The translations under genes and the position numbers were made by a program. The notes under the pieces are model-generated. The model was given only the letters and a program-made list of their open reading frames with translations. It had not been told where the DNA came from and searched no databases. Shown here piece by piece: positions 5,972-13,557 of a DNA stretch of 13,907 nucleotides; the stretch's first letter is position 1; every line of letters begins with the position of its first letter. Origin of the DNA: an uncultured Alphaproteobacteria bacterium (GTDB lineage Bacteria > Pseudomonadota > Alphaproteobacteria > CAAHEQ01 > UBA3637); contig CAKQBW010000018.1 of the NCBI GenBank assembly GCA_934216505.1, positions 1 to 13,907 on the forward strand. Reading direction: 5' to 3'.

Positions 5972-6922
5972 ATGGATAAAATTGAACTGAAAACACCTCC
6001 TGTTGAAAATCAAACTGGCCGATTGGACAAATTTTTGGTCAGTTGTTTTCCTGAATTTTCACGCAATCAATTCATTCATTTAATTGAAGCAAAAGCCGTC
6101 TGTGTCAAAGATCACCCTGAACGCCTTTTACAGGCAGATTCCAAAATCTTGAAAGGAGATGTGTATCTTATCGTTCCTCCTGATCCTATTGACGCTGATC
6201 CTCAACCTGAAAATATCCCCTTGGATATTTATTACGAAGACAATGATTTATTGGTGGTAAATAAGCCCGCAGGTCTTGTTGTTCACCCTGGGGCAGGAAA
6301 TTGGTCAGGCACAATGGTCAATGCCCTGCTCTTTCATTGTGGAAATTCTTTATCGGGAATTGGCGGAGTCAAACGCCCAGGCATCGTTCATCGCATTGAC
6401 AAAGACACAAGTGGCTTATTAGTCATTGCTAAAAATGATTTGACGCATCAAGGCTTAAGCCAACAATTTTCCGTTCATTCCATTGAACGCATTTATCAAG
6501 CCTTTGTGTGGGGCATGCCTAATGATCAAGGGACGGTAGTAGGAAATATCGGTCGCAGTTCCAGCAATCGGCAAAAAATGGCGCTTGTTTCTCAAGGCGG
6601 AAAATCAGCCATCACTCACTATAAGAGATTAGCCGTTTATGGGGGCATGTTAGCCAGCCATATTCAATGTATTTTAGAAACAGGACGCACCCACCAAATT
6701 CGAGTACATATGAGTTCTATCCAACACAGTTTAATCGGAGATTCCCTTTATGGTAGGCCTATTAAATCTGCCCCTGATTTTTTAAAATACTTCCCCAGAC
6801 AGGCTCTTCATGCGGGATTTTTGGGATTTATTCACCCACGCACCCAGCAAAAACTGACCTTTGAAGCACCGCTACCAAAGGATTTATCTGAACTAAAGAA
6901 CTACTTGGAAAATCTAAAATAA
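5972..6922 (+). CDS. rluD: 23S rRNA pseudouridine synthase, RluD/RluA family
   Basis: This 316-residue protein has an N-terminal S4 RNA-binding domain (GRLDKFLVSCFPEFSRNQ, from about residue 16) and the RluA-type catalytic domain: NDLLVVNKPAGLVVHPGAGN, then HRIDKDTSGLLVIAK with the catalytic Asp143, and the C-terminal GRTHQIRVHM and IGDSLYG motifs. S4 plus catalytic domain at this length is the RluD layout; E. coli RluD makes pseudouridines in helix 69 of 23S rRNA. RluC and other paralogues cannot be fully excluded. I choose the ATG at 5972; the open frame extends to a TTG at 5954, but that lies inside the terminator stem. The ribosome site is weak (GGGA four bases before the ATG), and I see no good promoter of its own, so it may depend on read-through past the rplS terminator. 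Confidence 0.92.
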   Translation: MDKIELKTPPVENQTGRLDKFLVSCFPEFSRNQFIHLIEAKAVCVKDHPERLLQADSKILKGDVYLIVPPDPIDADPQPENIPLDIYYEDNDLLVVNKPAGLVVHPGAGNWSGTMVNALLFHCGNSLSGIGGVKRPGIVHRIDKDTSGLLVIAKNDLTHQGLSQQFSVHSIERIYQAFVWGMPNDQGTVVGNIGRSSSNRQKMALVSQGGKSAITHYKRLAVYGGMLASHIQCILETGRTHQIRVHMSSIQHSLIGDSLYGRPIKSAPDFLKYFPRQALHAGFLGFIHPRTQQKLTFEAPLPKDLSELKNYLENLK

Positions 6923-6944
6923 CCTTTTGTTATTTCAAATAAAA

Positions 6945-7427
6945 TTACTTTGAATTATAGTGTGCCATAATGCGCTGTTTATCCCTTTGCCAATCACGCT
7001 TTTTAATAGTTTCCCGTTTATCGGCATAAGTTTTTCCCTGCGCCAACGCAATTTTAACTTTGGCTATTCCCCTTTGATTAAAATACAAATCCAATGGGAC
7101 AATTGTTTTCCCTTTTTGTTGAATTTCACGCAAAAGTTTGGAAAGTTCTTTTTGGTGTAATAATAATTTTCTAGGCCGAGAAGAATTTTGTTCCACAAAG
7201 CCATGACGAGCCGCCAAATAATCATCAATGTGGGCATTCACCAAATAAAGTTCTCCCCGTTCGGCAGAAACATAACTTTCCCCGATGGTCGCATGACCAT
7301 GCCGCAGGGATTTTACTTCCCCTCCTGTCAGCATCAATCCTGCCTCGTATGTGTCCAAAATCGTATAGTTAAAGTGAGCCTTACGATTAGACGCCACTGA
7401 CCCAAATGTAATCAAAGAACTCTTCAT
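6945..7427 (-). CDS. smpB: SsrA-binding protein SmpB
   Basis: SmpB binds tmRNA (SsrA) and brings it to stalled ribosomes for trans-translation. The 160 residues show the family motifs: NRKAHFNYTILDTYEAGLML, GGEVKSLRHG (about 36-45), the YLVNAHI strand, RPRKLLLHQKEL and the C-terminal GKTYADKRETIKKRDWQRDK segment, whose basic residues enter the decoding centre. Length is normal. The start at 7427 has no Shine-Dalgarno sequence; a promoter puts the predicted +1 on the A of this ATG. It converges on rluD, 22 bp away, with no clear shared terminator. tmRNA itself is not in the window. Confidence 0.96.
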   Translation of the reverse strand: MKSSLITFGSVASNRKAHFNYTILDTYEAGLMLTGGEVKSLRHGHATIGESYVSAERGELYLVNAHIDDYLAARHGFVEQNSSRPRKLLLHQKELSKLLREIQQKGKTIVPLDLYFNQRGIAKVKIALAQGKTYADKRETIKKRDWQRDKQRIMAHYNSK

Positions 7428-7433
7428 ATTAAA

Positions 7434-7462
7434 AAAATATCACAAATATCCCCAAAAGTCAA
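7434..7462 (-). promoter_or_regulatory. smpB promoter; predicts a leaderless mRNA
   Basis: Minus-strand TTGACT (7457-7462), 17-bp spacer, TATTTT (7434-7439). Six bases lie between the -10 and the ATG at 7427, so the expected +1 is the A of the start codon. Its -35 starts within a few bases of the T-tract of the rpsT terminator. Confidence 0.7.
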
Positions 7463-7464
7463 GA

Positions 7465-7494
7465 CAAGAAAAAAGCCCCCGAAAGGAGGCTTTT
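7465..7494 (-). terminator. rpsT terminator
   Basis: On the minus strand AAAAGCCTCC (7485-7494), TTTC loop, then GGGGGCTTTT (7471-7480): a 10-bp stem with one G-U pair, followed by more T (six in all, then CTTG). It lies 17 bases past the rpsT stop and insulates rpsT from the adjacent smpB promoter. Confidence 0.88.
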
Positions 7495-7511
7495 CAACGA
7501 AAGCGTTTTAT

Positions 7512-7784
7512 TTATTTTTTGATAAATAATGCTTTAACAGCCTTCGCCAAACGGGAAATCTGACGCGCCATTGTGTTGGCTTTAATTGTACGTTTCCCTT
7601 TGGCTTTCGCTAAACATGATTCAGCCTTGCGGAAATTTTTTGTCGCCGCTTCTTTATCACCTTTAGCAATAGCCGCACGTGTTTGCTTCACCGCTGTCCG
7701 TGTTGCATTTAAACGATTAGAATTGATTTCTTTGCGTTTTGCATTACGTTTGACACGTGTTTTTGCTGATTTTAAATTTGCCAT
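7512..7784 (-). CDS. rpsT: 30S ribosomal protein S20 (bS20)
   Basis: bS20 is a helical primary-binding protein of 16S rRNA. The 90-residue product is canonical: MANLKSAKTRVKRNAKRKEI with the very basic N-terminal helix, NSNRLNATRTAVKQTRAAI, the KAESCLAKAKGKRTIKANTMARQISRLAKAV helix pair at the C-terminus and a basic end. AGAGG lies about seven to eight bases before the ATG. It has its own promoter and terminator and is monocistronic, as is common for rpsT. Confidence 0.97.
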   Translation of the reverse strand: MANLKSAKTRVKRNAKRKEINSNRLNATRTAVKQTRAAIAKGDKEAATKNFRKAESCLAKAKGKRTIKANTMARQISRLAKAVKALFIKK

Positions 7785-7818
7785 TATATTGCCTCTCTTG
7801 TTGTTAAAAAACGAGGAT

Positions 7819-7847
7819 ATTATATTCTTTTTTTATGAATAAGTCAA
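7819..7847 (-). promoter_or_regulatory. rpsT promoter
   Basis: Minus-strand TTGACT (7842-7847), 17-bp spacer, perfect TATAAT (7819-7824). The expected +1 is about 7812, leaving a leader of about 28 bases that contains the AGAGG ribosome site. Confidence 0.85.
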
Positions 7848-7874
7848 GAAAAATTTATTTTTAATAAAAAATGC

Positions 7875-7903
7875 TTGATTTTAGACTCAAAGTTATATAG
7901 CAT
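7875..7903 (+). promoter_or_regulatory. Probable promoter of the autotransporter gene
   Basis: TTGATT (7875-7880, preceded by C), 17-bp spacer, TAGCAT (7898-7903). The -10 is a four-of-six match; TATATA (7894-7899) and GATATAG (7904-7910) nearby are alternatives with worse spacing. The ribosome site AGGAG (7926-7930) lies four bases before the ATG at 7935. Confidence 0.45.
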
Positions 7904-7934
7904 GATATAGAACAATTTTGTTTTTAGGAGACCT

Positions 7935-10900
7935 ATGTTTTTACGGTTTATCGGTTCAACCCTTGTTGGTGCTTTGTTTTTTTCATCTGTTCTGTATGGA
8001 AATCAAAGTTTGGCAGCCTATTTCACCTCAGAAACTATCTACCAATACGCTTCCCAAAATCAAACTGATTTAATTATCACTTATTTGCGCTATGGTTATT
8101 CCATTGACATGAGGGACGCCTATGGCAACACAGCTTTATGTCAAGCGATTTGGCATGAAGACAAAACGGCCGTCAAAAATCTTATCCAACTGGGTGCTGA
8201 TAAAAATGCCCCCTGTTTGCACAACATTCCTTCCGAAAAATTCTATCGAGTGGGATTGTTGCAAAAAGCCAATGTACCCGCCAATGCACGGACCAGCCAA
8301 GTTTCACAGCCTTTGGCTTCCATTGTTTGGAAAAACAAAACAATTTTAGGGTTGGGGTTAATTGCGGCCACTGTGGCGTTAATTGCAGGAGGCGGGGGTG
8401 GCGGTGGAAAGAGCGAGGGCGTCTTACCCGAAACTTCCAACACACTGCCCTCTATTTCAACCATTGCGGCTATTACCCAAAGTGCCTCCTGCCCCGAAGG
8501 AATGCAACTGATTAACGGGGTTTGTACGACACCTGTTTTATCAAGTTCCACAGGTGAGACTGCTGTTTCAACAACTTTAGGGCATTCCCCCTATTATTTG
8601 GCCGAATTTGGCGGACACATTTTTACCAATCAAAACGATAATTTGGAATTGAATGCTAATCAATCGGCGCGTGTCATTGCGATGCAATCCAATGGAGTAA
8701 GTCCTTCTGCGCTTTCTGCGGACGGAACAACGGTTGATTTGGCATATGCCTCCTTGGCACAAAATGTCAGAGGATCAAAAATAACGATAACGGAAACTTC
8801 GGAAAATGACAAGGGGGTCATTGGCATGTACGCCACTTCGGCAGGCACAATCATCAATGATGGAGATATTACCATTGTTTCTAAATCTGAAAACGAATCC
8901 GCCGCTATGAAAAGCGACCGAGAAATCGCTAGTGTGGGTGTTCCCGGGACAGGGGCAAATATCATCAACAACGGCACCATTACGGTCGTAGATGAAGGAA
9001 ATGGAGGGGGAACGGTCAGTGCTATTTCAACACCTGGACGCGGCATTCTCAACACGGGAATCATTCATTTACTTTTAAACACAACACAAGATTTTAACTC
9101 CTCGGGGAGTAGTGGTGTTATTCAAGGCTTATATGGTAAAAACATTCTCAATACAGGTACCATCAATCTCACCACAAATGCCAGCGGCAAGAGTATTCAT
9201 TCTCAAGTTTATTTGATACGTGGTTTTAACGACCAAGGGAGTATGGTAGCCAATGAAGGGACTTTAAACATTGATTTAACAAACATTACCGAAGGTATCC
9301 GTGGCGTATGGTCAGATGCATCTAACAACATCGGGGTAACCATTAAAAATTCAGGCACAATCAATGTGGGGGGATTTTTGTACAACACCCAAATCAACCC
9401 CAGTGGCAAACAAGTTTATCTTTTGGGTTCAGAAGGAGGAATTGCCAATACAACCAACGAAGGTCAAATTCAAGTGGGAACAATAGAAACGCCCATCAAT
9501 GTCAGTCGGGGAGGCATTTTAAATGTGATGAATGGGGCCAATGGGACCTTAACAAATAACGGGGTTATTAATTTTCATCTTTACGCAGATCCTTCTTTAA
9601 GTTCCAACTCTTTTACGGCCCAAGCCATGGCCTTATCCAATGGACAAATGATTAACAACAACGAAATCAATTTTTCCTTTGATAATACGAAAGGGACTCA
9701 ACTTTCCAACAGTACGATTCAATTAAGTGCGATGGAATCGTTTGCTTCGGATCCTTCGGGGGATAACTATACAACAATAACGAATACTAAAACGATTACA
9801 GCCAGTTTAACAGGGTCGGCAGGCAATGGCTTTTTCTCGGCCATGAAATCCGCCAACAGCAGTTTAAGCAATTCAGGGGATATTTCCGTCACTTCCAATA
9901 TGGATAATCTAGATTTAGTTGGATTACAGAGTGAAACAGGGGCCATTTCAAATAATGAAAATGCACAAATTGTTTTAACTACCTCAGGGACAAATGCCAA
10001 CTTGATTGGGGGCTTTTCGCAAAGCAACGATGAAGGAATAAATAGAGGGTCTATCTATTTAAAGCACAACGGTGGCAGTGGCGATATCACAGGTTTTGGG
10101 GCACAAAATAACGGCCTCATTCAAATTGAAGCCAACGATATGGAAGCAAAACCTTTAAAAGAAGGAGAATCCGAAGAGGACAAGGAAAACAGGACCTTCA
10201 TTTCGGGGGGTATTGCCTATGCCTCTGTTTCAGAAACGGTGGAAGATCCCATTGATGATGATATAACAGAATCCCAAGATCCCACCCTTTCCGATACCAC
10301 CACTGCTCAAACGCCCACAAAAAAAGCACAAGGAAGAACAAACATTATTTTAAGTGGCAGGACAGCGGCTGTAGTCAATGGTTTTGAATATGAAAATGGC
10401 AATGGAGAAAATGGGACAACGCACCATTCTGCAAATACCATCAACATTTCCGCCGAAAGCAAAACACGCAAGGGAGACTTGTTTGTTTATGGAATTTACA
10501 CAGGTGAAAATACAGACACCTATCGTGATGGCATTTTAACCATCAATGCGGTGGGGTCAAAAAATCCGTCCTATATCACCGAATTGTACGGACTTTATGC
10601 TGATAATGCCAATATCACCAATGAAAAGACCAGCGTGATCAATTTAAACCTTGATTTAAATGGTAGCACCAGCCATTTTGTGGCAGGCATGATCGCCATT
10701 GATAACAGTACTGTTCAATATAAAGACGGGGATATTAACACGACCCGTGCCGAAAATCATGGCTATCGGGCCTATAATGCAGGCACCATCAATCTCAATA
10801 TAACAGGGAAAACTTCGGAGGATCGTATTTTTAAAGATAACATTCCTTTTGATGCCGTGGGTATGCTGACCAATTCCTATGCCCTCAATACAGGCACAAT

Positions 10901-12809
10901 CAAGTTGAATGTAGAAGATAGCAATATCAAAAGTGCGGGTATGCTCGCCTTTGATGGAGGCACGATTGTCAATCAAGGAACCATTATTTTTAGCGGTAAT
11001 ACCGCCAACTTTACCCCCATGTATGCCACAGGAAATAACCGTGTTTATGATTCTCAAACATCAGGGTCTGGGGCAAATACAACCACAACAACTTACATAA
11101 AAGATTATTATGCCACCATTTATAATTCAGGAAAAATTGTTGTTCAACAAGTCATTGGGTCTGATGATTTTACCCCCGCAGGAAATGGTTATTATCAAGA
11201 AGATGCCCCTAATGCCTATTGGGATCCCACGACAAAAACTTGGAAATACCTCACCACAAGCACTTCTGCCGATGAAGCCAGTGCCTGGAGAGAAGAAACA
11301 ACAACAAAAACATGTACCAAAGAAGATGGTTGTGAAATAATCACAGACAAAAATTCAACCTTAGGTGCATTTAAACATTTTAATACCATCACGGGAACCG
11401 CTATAACAACTTCTAGCTCTAACACATTCAATGAAAATGCTCCCGCCCAAGGGAACCTTTTCAAGGAAACCACCCAAGCCGCCCGTTCAAATTCAACGGA
11501 AAATCTCCCCACCAGTATGCGTCTAAATAATGGCATGCGCTATGTATCAGAATTGGGAGGCTCCTTTGAAGCAGAAGGCACCCATTTGATTGGGGATATT
11601 ACCGCCGGACACACTTTGGTTTTAAATGGCAACAAAAACACTTACCTTGCCGATGGGAATGGCCAAGGGGCTTTTGTCGGCGATGGCGATGCTTCGGATT
11701 TATCTTTGGTGTCTAATTCTATTTTATTTAACGCCAAATACACACAAAACAAAAACAACAAAAACGGCATTGATATTTTAATGACCCGAAAATCTTTCCA
11801 TGAATTGGTTAAAAATTCGGACCTCGCCTCTTATTTGGAAAACAATTATACTTTGGGCAATAATGAAACTTTCTTTAATTATTTAAAATCAAATGCCCAT
11901 TTAACGGATTTTACAGACAGCCTGGACAAATTGACAGGAAAAGGAGTCATGACGCGGTTTAATTTGGAAGACATGACTTTAATGCGTGAGTTAAACTATC
12001 ATTTGAACGATACGCTTTTCCATAATAAAGACGCTGAGTTGTCCGTGGTGGGAACCTTAACGCCTCTGACCTTTAAAGGGGGGATAACTTCACAATCAAA
12101 ATATTCTCTATTAAATAAAAAGACGAAAAATATGTCCATCGGGTTAGCCATGGCCTATACGCAATTAAAATCTAATGATTCCTCTGAAAATGACCAACAA
12201 GAAACGATGTATCAAATGGTGGTCCCAATGAACTTTAATATCGGGCAATTAAATGTCGTGTCCTCTCCTCGCTTGGGGTATGCTTACGGCCGATATAAAC
12301 GGTCTGGTTTTAATGATAAAACATATAAAGGAAACATTGAAAAAAGAGTCTATGGATTGATGAATGAAGTCAGATATCCGATACACATGGGAAATTGGTT
12401 GATTGAACCAACGGTTGAATTTAATGTTTTGGGATATACCCAAAAAGGAAAAGAAGATGTCAAAGATTTTAGTTTGAATATCAAATCTCAAAACACCTAT
12501 TCCATTGAAAGTGGGGTTGGCCTTTACCTGACAAACGAACAAGAGTTGGGTAAAGATGAATATTTAAAAATGAGTTTTGGGGCAGCAGCTTATCATGAAT
12601 TTGCCCATCCCTATCAATTGGATATTCGCATGAATGGAATGCAAGGAGCCTTCACCTTAAAAGATGAAAACGCTTCACAAAATCACGCAATTACACGTTT
12701 TGGCATAGACTATATCAATAAAAACTATTCTTTGTATGGAAATTTCACTTCGTATTTGGATAAAGAAACAAATTCTTTGTTTAAATCAGGATTTAAAGTG
12801 AATTTTTAA
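7935..12809 (+). CDS. Giant autotransporter with N-terminal ankyrin-like region
   Basis: A 1624-residue type V-like surface protein. In order: a Sec signal peptide (1-27, charged MFLR, hydrophobic core, cleavage likely after SLA); an ankyrin-like pair (about 37-93, clearest in DAYGNTALCQAI and LIQLGADKNAPC); a second hydrophobic segment (136-151, TILGLGLIAATVALIA); seven Gly (152-158); and CPEGMQLINGVC with Cys186 and Cys197. A long passenger (about 225-1320) follows, with many N-x-G-x-I/L repeats such as NNGTITV, NTGTINLT, NSGTINV and NQGTIIF, the pattern of a right-handed beta-helix. An acidic, Thr-rich insert lies near 755-800 and a second Cys pair at 1127 and 1133. The last 285 residues or so form the outer-membrane beta-barrel, ending in aromatic Phe (KSGFKVNF). 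The role is probably adhesion or surface interaction; no protease or toxin motif is visible. It appears intact and monocistronic. Confidence 0.88.
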   Translation: MFLRFIGSTLVGALFFSSVLYGNQSLAAYFTSETIYQYASQNQTDLIITYLRYGYSIDMRDAYGNTALCQAIWHEDKTAVKNLIQLGADKNAPCLHNIPSEKFYRVGLLQKANVPANARTSQVSQPLASIVWKNKTILGLGLIAATVALIAGGGGGGGKSEGVLPETSNTLPSISTIAAITQSASCPEGMQLINGVCTTPVLSSSTGETAVSTTLGHSPYYLAEFGGHIFTNQNDNLELNANQSARVIAMQSNGVSPSALSADGTTVDLAYASLAQNVRGSKITITETSENDKGVIGMYATSAGTIINDGDITIVSKSENESAAMKSDREIASVGVPGTGANIINNGTITVVDEGNGGGTVSAISTPGRGILNTGIIHLLLNTTQDFNSSGSSGVIQGLYGKNILNTGTINLTTNASGKSIHSQVYLIRGFNDQGSMVANEGTLNIDLTNITEGIRGVWSDASNNIGVTIKNSGTINVGGFLYNTQINPSGKQVYLLGSEGGIANTTNEGQIQVGTIETPINVSRGGILNVMNGANGTLTNNGVINFHLYADPSLSSNSFTAQAMALSNGQMINNNEINFSFDNTKGTQLSNSTIQLSAMESFASDPSGDNYTTITNTKTITASLTGSAGNGFFSAMKSANSSLSNSGDISVTSNMDNLDLVGLQSETGAISNNENAQIVLTTSGTNANLIGGFSQSNDEGINRGSIYLKHNGGSGDITGFGAQNNGLIQIEANDMEAKPLKEGESEEDKENRTFISGGIAYASVSETVEDPIDDDITESQDPTLSDTTTAQTPTKKAQGRTNIILSGRTAAVVNGFEYENGNGENGTTHHSANTINISAESKTRKGDLFVYGIYTGENTDTYRDGILTINAVGSKNPSYITELYGLYADNANITNEKTSVINLNLDLNGSTSHFVAGMIAIDNSTVQYKDGDINTTRAENHGYRAYNAGTINLNITGKTSEDRIFKDNIPFDAVGMLTNSYALNTGTIKLNVEDSNIKSAGMLAFDGGTIVNQGTIIFSGNTANFTPMYATGNNRVYDSQTSGSGANTTTTTYIKDYYATIYNSGKIVVQQVIGSDDFTPAGNGYYQEDAPNAYWDPTTKTWKYLTTSTSADEASAWREETTTKTCTKEDGCEIITDKNSTLGAFKHFNTITGTAITTSSSNTFNENAPAQGNLFKETTQAARSNSTENLPTSMRLNNGMRYVSELGGSFEAEGTHLIGDITAGHTLVLNGNKNTYLADGNGQGAFVGDGDASDLSLVSNSILFNAKYTQNKNNKNGIDILMTRKSFHELVKNSDLASYLENNYTLGNNETFFNYLKSNAHLTDFTDSLDKLTGKGVMTRFNLEDMTLMRELNYHLNDTLFHNKDAELSVVGTLTPLTFKGGITSQSKYSLLNKKTKNMSIGLAMAYTQLKSNDSSENDQQETMYQMVVPMNFNIGQLNVVSSPRLGYAYGRYKRSGFNDKTYKGNIEKRVYGLMNEVRYPIHMGNWLIEPTVEFNVLGYTQKGKEDVKDFSLNIKSQNTYSIESGVGLYLTNEQELGKDEYLKMSFGAAAYHEFAHPYQLDIRMNGMQGAFTLKDENASQNHAITRFGIDYINKNYSLYGNFTSYLDKETNSLFKSGFKVNF

Positions 12810-12832
12810 AAAAATAGCTTTTTTTAAAAAAA
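12808..12832 (+). terminator. Weak A/T hairpin after the autotransporter gene
   Basis: A7 (12808-12814), TAGC, T7 (12819-12825), then A7 again (12826-12832). The stem is purely A-T, so it would be a poor intrinsic terminator, but it is the only candidate before the tRNA promoter at 12837. Confidence 0.3.
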
Positions 12833-12836
12833 TTTC

Positions 12837-12865
12837 TTGACGATTCGTGTTTTTTGGGGTATATT
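12837..12865 (+). promoter_or_regulatory. Promoter of tRNA-Leu
   Basis: TTGACG (12837-12842, preceded by C), 17-bp spacer, TATATT (12860-12865). The expected +1 is about 12872, leaving a short 5' extension of about 12 bases before the mature tRNA end at 12884, to be removed by RNase P. Confidence 0.85.
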
Positions 12866-12883
12866 TAACGCACTATCAGGAAA

Positions 12884-12970
12884 GCGGATGTGGCGGAACT
12901 GGTAGACGCAACGGACTTAAAATCCGTTGGAGGCAACTCCGTGCCGGTTCGATTCCGGCCATCCGCACCA
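12884..12970 (+). tRNA. tRNA-Leu (anticodon UAA)
   Basis: A complete class II cloverleaf. Acceptor GCGGATG (12884-12890) pairs with CATCCGC; the D-arm contains GGTAGACGC; the anticodon stem ACGGA/TCCGT encloses loop CTTAAAA, with anticodon TAA at 12918-12920. The long variable arm GGAG-GCAA-CTCC is the leucine hallmark, and the T-arm is GCCGG-TTCGATT-CCGGC. CCA is encoded (12968-12970). It reads UUA and UUG codons, which are frequent in these AT-rich genes. It is a single-gene unit with its own promoter and terminator. A frame that is open across it is not a gene. Confidence 0.98.
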
Positions 12971-12975
12971 CTTAG

Positions 12976-13006
12976 AACACTCCACGAAATCAGTGGAGTG
13001 TTTTTT
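12976..13006 (+). terminator. tRNA-Leu terminator
   Basis: AACACTCCAC (12976-12985), seven-base loop, GTGGAGTGTT (12993-13002): a 10-bp perfect stem followed by TTTT, giving six T in a row from 13001. It lies six bases past the CCA end and four bases before the next -35. Confidence 0.92.
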
Positions 13007-13009
13007 GTC

Positions 13010-13038
13010 TTGACTTATTGGACAAATTCCCGTTTAAT
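13010..13038 (+). promoter_or_regulatory. Promoter of the P-loop kinase-like gene
   Basis: TTGACT (13010-13015, preceded by C), 17-bp spacer, TTTAAT (13033-13038). The expected +1 is about 13045, a few bases before the AAGGGGG ribosome site (13045-13051) and 12 bases before the ATG. This excludes the earlier in-frame ATG at 13018. Confidence 0.75.
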
Positions 13039-13056
13039 AAAATCAAGGGGGAAAAC

Positions 13057-13557
13057 ATGGCAACAATACACTTTATCTGTGGGTTTATGGGGTTTGGGAA
13101 AACAACTTTTTCTAAACGTTTCGCCCAAGAAAAAAAGGCCAAACATTTTGCGATAGACGCTGTCATTGTTGAAAGATATGGCCGAGATCCCCAAAATTTT
13201 GAGGAAGTTTATCAAAAGGCCGATGATTATATTTGGGCTGAAACAAAAAAATGCATTCAATCGGGGCAAGATGTCATTTTGGACTATGGATTTTGGAATC
13301 CTGAAATCAGAGAAAAAGCCAAAGAGAAAGCCTTAAAACTAACCGATTCTATTATTTGGCATCAACTGGTCTGTGAGATGGATATCGCCAAAAATCGTGT
13401 ATTGAAAAGAACTTCAGAAAATCCCCAAGAACTTTATATTGATGAAAATTGCTTTTATGATAGATTAAAAAGATATCATCCCATTACAGAAAGCGAACAA
13501 TTAAATGTTCAATATCATTATACGGGCGATTGTTCCAAATATAAAAAATGCCAATAG
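13057..13557 (+). CDS. Small P-loop ATPase/kinase-like protein (AAA_33-type)
   Basis: A 166-residue protein with a Walker A loop at the very N-terminus (GFMGFGKTT, 9-17; Lys15) followed by an aliphatic/basic helix, and VILDYGFWNPEIREKAKE (about 71-88). That combination resembles the AAA_33 group of small nucleoside-kinase-like ATPases, which includes chloramphenicol phosphotransferase-like and polynucleotide-kinase-like proteins. A basic segment, AKNRVLKRTSENPQE (about 111-125), could be the lid. The phosphorylated substrate is unknown. I choose ATG 13057, after AAGGGGG, because the ATG at 13018 lies upstream of the predicted +1. It stands alone between tRNA-Leu and an inverted repeat whose first arm contains its TAG stop codon (13555-13557). 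It has three Cys near the C-terminus (NCF, GDC, KKC). Position just downstream of a tRNA gene is typical of acquired genes, but no integrase or att repeat is visible. Confidence 0.72.
   Translation: MATIHFICGFMGFGKTTFSKRFAQEKKAKHFAIDAVIVERYGRDPQNFEEVYQKADDYIWAETKKCIQSGQDVILDYGFWNPEIREKAKEKALKLTDSIIWHQLVCEMDIAKNRVLKRTSENPQELYIDENCFYDRLKRYHPITESEQLNVQYHYTGDCSKYKKCQ

Noticed and set aside
6931..6960. Hairpin TTCAAA/TTTGAA between rluD and smpB as a shared bidirectional terminator
   Set aside because: Only six A/T-rich pairs, no T-tract, and it overlaps the smpB stop codon.
8390..8412. G-rich tract coding for seven Gly as a phase-variable homopolymer
   Set aside because: The tract is interrupted by A, C and T and has no run longer than five G.
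8243..8551. Minus-strand frames opposite the glycine run and the passenger of the autotransporter
   Set aside because: They are antisense shadows of a clearly coding frame; the apparent poly-Pro is the complement of the Gly codons.
12890..13156. Open frame of 88 codons across tRNA-Leu and its terminator
   Set aside because: It overlaps a perfect tRNA, its terminator and another gene's promoter; it is a chance frame.
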